Positions 62,223 to 64,000 of a DNA stretch of 64,000 nucleotides are shown here, piece by piece. How positions within the stretch are numbered: position 1 is the stretch's first letter; each line of letters begins with the position of its first letter. Under the pieces are notes generated by a model that was not told the DNA's origin, searched no databases, and was given only the letters and a program-made list of their open reading frames with translations. This stretch comes from Burkholderiaceae bacterium. Its GTDB lineage: Bacteria > Pseudomonadota > Gammaproteobacteria > Burkholderiales > Burkholderiaceae_E. The stretch is from positions 744,001 to 808,000 of the forward strand of contig JAOSJU010000001.1 in assembly GCA_027493945.1 (NCBI GenBank), in the 5' to 3' direction. The translations under genes were made by a program, and so were the position numbers.

Positions 62223-63902
62223 TCAGGCCTTGGGCGTCGCCCGCGCGACGATCGCCGCGCAATCCACGCCGCGAGGCAGCGCACCGTAGTTGTGATGGCC
62301 GCTGGCGGCCAGCCGCGACGCGCAGAACGCGTCGGCCACCGCGGCCGGCGCGTGCTGCGCCAGAAGCGCCGCCTGAAGCGCGAGCGCCATCCGGTCGGCG
62401 ACGTCGCGCGCGCGGTATTCCAGATCGGCCAGGTCGCCGAACTCCTTCTGCAGCGCCACCACGTAGCGGTCGAGCGTGGCGTTGGCGCCACGCGCCTTCG
62501 CCAGGTCGGCGAAGAACGCGCCGACGACTGCCGGCGTCTTCTGCATCGCGCGCAGCACGTCCAGGCACTGCACGTTGCCGCTGCCCTCCCAGATCGCGTT
62601 GACCGGCGATTCGCGGAACAGCCGCGGGAACGGGCTGTCCTCCATCACGCCGCTGCCGCCGATGCACTCCATCGACTCGTAGGCGTGGCCGGGCGTGCGC
62701 TTGCAGATCCAGTACTTGCCCACCGCCGTGCACAGGCGCACCAGCAGGTCTTCGTGCTCGTCGGCGCGATGATCGAGCGCGCGCGCCATGCGCATCGTGA
62801 GCGCGACCGAACCCTCGTTCTCGAGCACCAGGTCGGCCAGCACGTTGCGCATCAGCGGCTGCTCGTTCAGCACCTTGCCGAAGGCCGAGCGCAGCGAACA
62901 ATGGTGCAGCGCCTGCGCGACGGCCGCACGCTGGCCGGAGGACGAGCCGACCATGCAGTCGAAGCGCGTCATCGCCACCATCTCGATGATCGTGCGCACG
63001 CCGCGCCCCTCCTCGCCGACCATCCAGGCGAGCGCGCCGCGCAGTTCGGTCTCGCTCGACGCGTTCGAGACGTTGCCCATCTTGCGTTTCAGGCGCAGCA
63101 CCTGCAGCGCGTTCCTGCTGCCGTCGGGCCGCCAGCGCGGCATCAGGAAGCACGACAGCCCGCCCGGCGCCTGCGCCAGCACGAGGAACGCGTCGCACAT
63201 CGGCGCCGACACGAAGTACTTGTGGCCCACCAGTTCGTACGGCTGCCCGGGTCCGCCGGAGCCGACCGGGTACGCGCGCGTGGTGTTCGCGCGCACGTCC
63301 GAGCCCCCCTGCTTCTCGGTCATCGCCATGCCGATCGTCAGGCCGCGCTTGTCGGCGTCGGGCACGTTGCGCGGATCGTAGACGCGCGCGGTGATCTTCG
63401 GCTCCCACAGCGTCGCCAGCTGCGGCGTGGTGCGCAGCGACGGCACCACGGCGAAGGTCATCGTGACCGGGCACTGGTGGCCCGCCTCGACCTGCGAATG
63501 CATGTAGACGCGCGCGGCGCGCGCCACGTGTGCCCCCTCGCCCGGATCGGCCCACGGCGACGCGTGCAGCCCGTGCTCGATCGAGGTCTTCATCAGCGTG
63601 TGATAGGCGGGATGGAAGCGCACCAGGTCCACGCGGTTGCCGAAGCGGTCGTGCGTGTCGAGCTCCGGCGGATTGCGGTTGGCGAGAACCCCGAGCTCGA
63701 GGTAGTCGGCCGCGCCGAGCATCGCGCCGAAGGCGGCGAGATCGTCGTGCGCCCACGCCGCGCCCTCGCGGCGCACCGCCTCCTGCAGCGCCGCGTCCTG
63801 CAGGTAGAGGTTGTAGTCGACGAGGTCTCGCGCGACGTTGACCACCTCGTGGGTTTCGGCGAGGTAGAGGGAATCCTTGCGCAGCGATTCGGGGGCGTTC
63901 AT
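62223..63902 (-). CDS. AidB-like acyl-CoA dehydrogenase family protein
   Basis: 559 residues from ATG 63902. It shows WEPKITARVYDPRN, TIGMAMTEKQGGSDVRANTT, LVGHKYFVSAPMCDAFLVLA, MECIGGSGVMEDSPFPRLFR and ESPVNAIWEGSGNVQCLDVL, the FAD-binding blocks of the AidB branch. AidB is induced in the adaptive response to alkylating agents and binds DNA; the physiological reaction is uncertain. It is convergent with cphA with a 32-base gap. Confidence 0.9.
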   Translation of the reverse strand: MNAPESLRKDSLYLAETHEVVNVARDLVDYNLYLQDAALQEAVRREGAAWAHDDLAAFGAMLGAADYLELGVLANRNPPELDTHDRFGNRVDLVRFHPAYHTLMKTSIEHGLHASPWADPGEGAHVARAARVYMHSQVEAGHQCPVTMTFAVVPSLRTTPQLATLWEPKITARVYDPRNVPDADKRGLTIGMAMTEKQGGSDVRANTTRAYPVGSGGPGQPYELVGHKYFVSAPMCDAFLVLAQAPGGLSCFLMPRWRPDGSRNALQVLRLKRKMGNVSNASSETELRGALAWMVGEEGRGVRTIIEMVAMTRFDCMVGSSSGQRAAVAQALHHCSLRSAFGKVLNEQPLMRNVLADLVLENEGSVALTMRMARALDHRADEHEDLLVRLCTAVGKYWICKRTPGHAYESMECIGGSGVMEDSPFPRLFRESPVNAIWEGSGNVQCLDVLRAMQKTPAVVGAFFADLAKARGANATLDRYVVALQKEFGDLADLEYRARDVADRMALALQAALLAQHAPAAVADAFCASRLAASGHHNYGALPRGVDCAAIVARATPKA

Positions 63903-64000
63903 GACGGAGTCTCCAGCGTTGCAGCGGGGGCCGGCCGCGGCGCGCCGCGCGCCGGACCGACCCGATCGGATGCGGGCCGTGCCCGCGTGCTCGCGCGCCG

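Noticed and set aside
59602..63756. Very long open frame on the minus strand across cphA and part of aidB
   Set aside because: Its translation is arginine/alanine-rich noise without motifs; it is an antisense shadow produced by high GC content. The same applies to long antisense frames opposite leuS (17275-20661) and gyrA (46041-50291).

Overview
The window is a very GC-rich chromosomal segment from a betaproteobacterium, most likely of the order Burkholderiales. The evidence is the housekeeping gene order (mtaD-ompA-ubiG-gph next to gyrA-pheA-hisC-tyrA-aroA-cmk-rpsA-ihfB-lapA-lapB-hldA; leuS-lptE-holA-proA; pilU-pilT beside yggS), the Bug/TTT-type solute receptors and the cyanophycin genes. 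No genus is proposed. No rRNA, tRNA or CRISPR array was recognised.

Layout. 1-6.9 kb: an accessory, sulfur-flavoured cluster with a UPF0280 protein, a homocysteine-biosynthesis protein (DUF39/COG1900) carrying a ferredoxin domain, a second DUF39 paralogue with a (Ser-Gly)n repeat, a molybdopterin/4Fe-4S oxidoreductase, a TTT receptor and a GST-like protein. 6.9-14.5 kb: acetate kinase plus an IclR regulator, divergent from a TTT receptor and a sulfatase, then a universal stress protein divergent from a TonB-dependent receptor. 14.36-17.03 kb: a cytochrome c tail remnant followed by a compact restriction-modification island (C5-methyltransferase, putative endonuclease, Vsr). 17.1-25.2 kb: leuS-lptE-holA-proA, a 337-bp nested palindrome, hemJ, an RlmL-like rRNA methyltransferase and a DUF423 remnant. 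25.2-34 kb: NlpE-like and DUF481 envelope genes, infA, pilU-pilT, yggS, rpsT, murJ, proC. 33.9-51.9 kb: ubiA, comEA, the LPS and aromatic amino acid cluster, gyrA, mtaD, ompA, ubiG. 52-54.3 kb: gph and an IS1182-like insertion sequence. 54.3-62.2 kb: a cyanophycin module (DUF1854 protein, ABC transporter, CphA-like protein with a broken Mur-type P-loop, full CphA). The window ends with an AidB-like acyl-CoA dehydrogenase.

Quality caveat. About 20 single-base frame breaks are visible, several in genes expected to be indispensable (holA, ubiA, lapB, hisC) and several at G or C runs. Most are probably base-call or assembly errors rather than gene decay, so broken genes are annotated across both frames. 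Three losses are larger than an indel: the DUF423 gene lacks its middle, the place usually held by serC (between gyrA and pheA) holds only the 3' end of an AEC-family transporter, and only the tail of a cytochrome c gene remains beside the restriction-modification island.

How the genes fit together. The first 11 kb suggest uptake and processing of organic acids and sulfur compounds: TTT receptors for import, a sulfatase, and DUF39/UPF0280 proteins whose archaeal relatives put sulfide into homocysteine, joined here by a molybdenum enzyme. The cyanophycin module would store arginine and aspartate as a polymer. The remainder is core translation, envelope, replication and aromatic amino acid biosynthesis.
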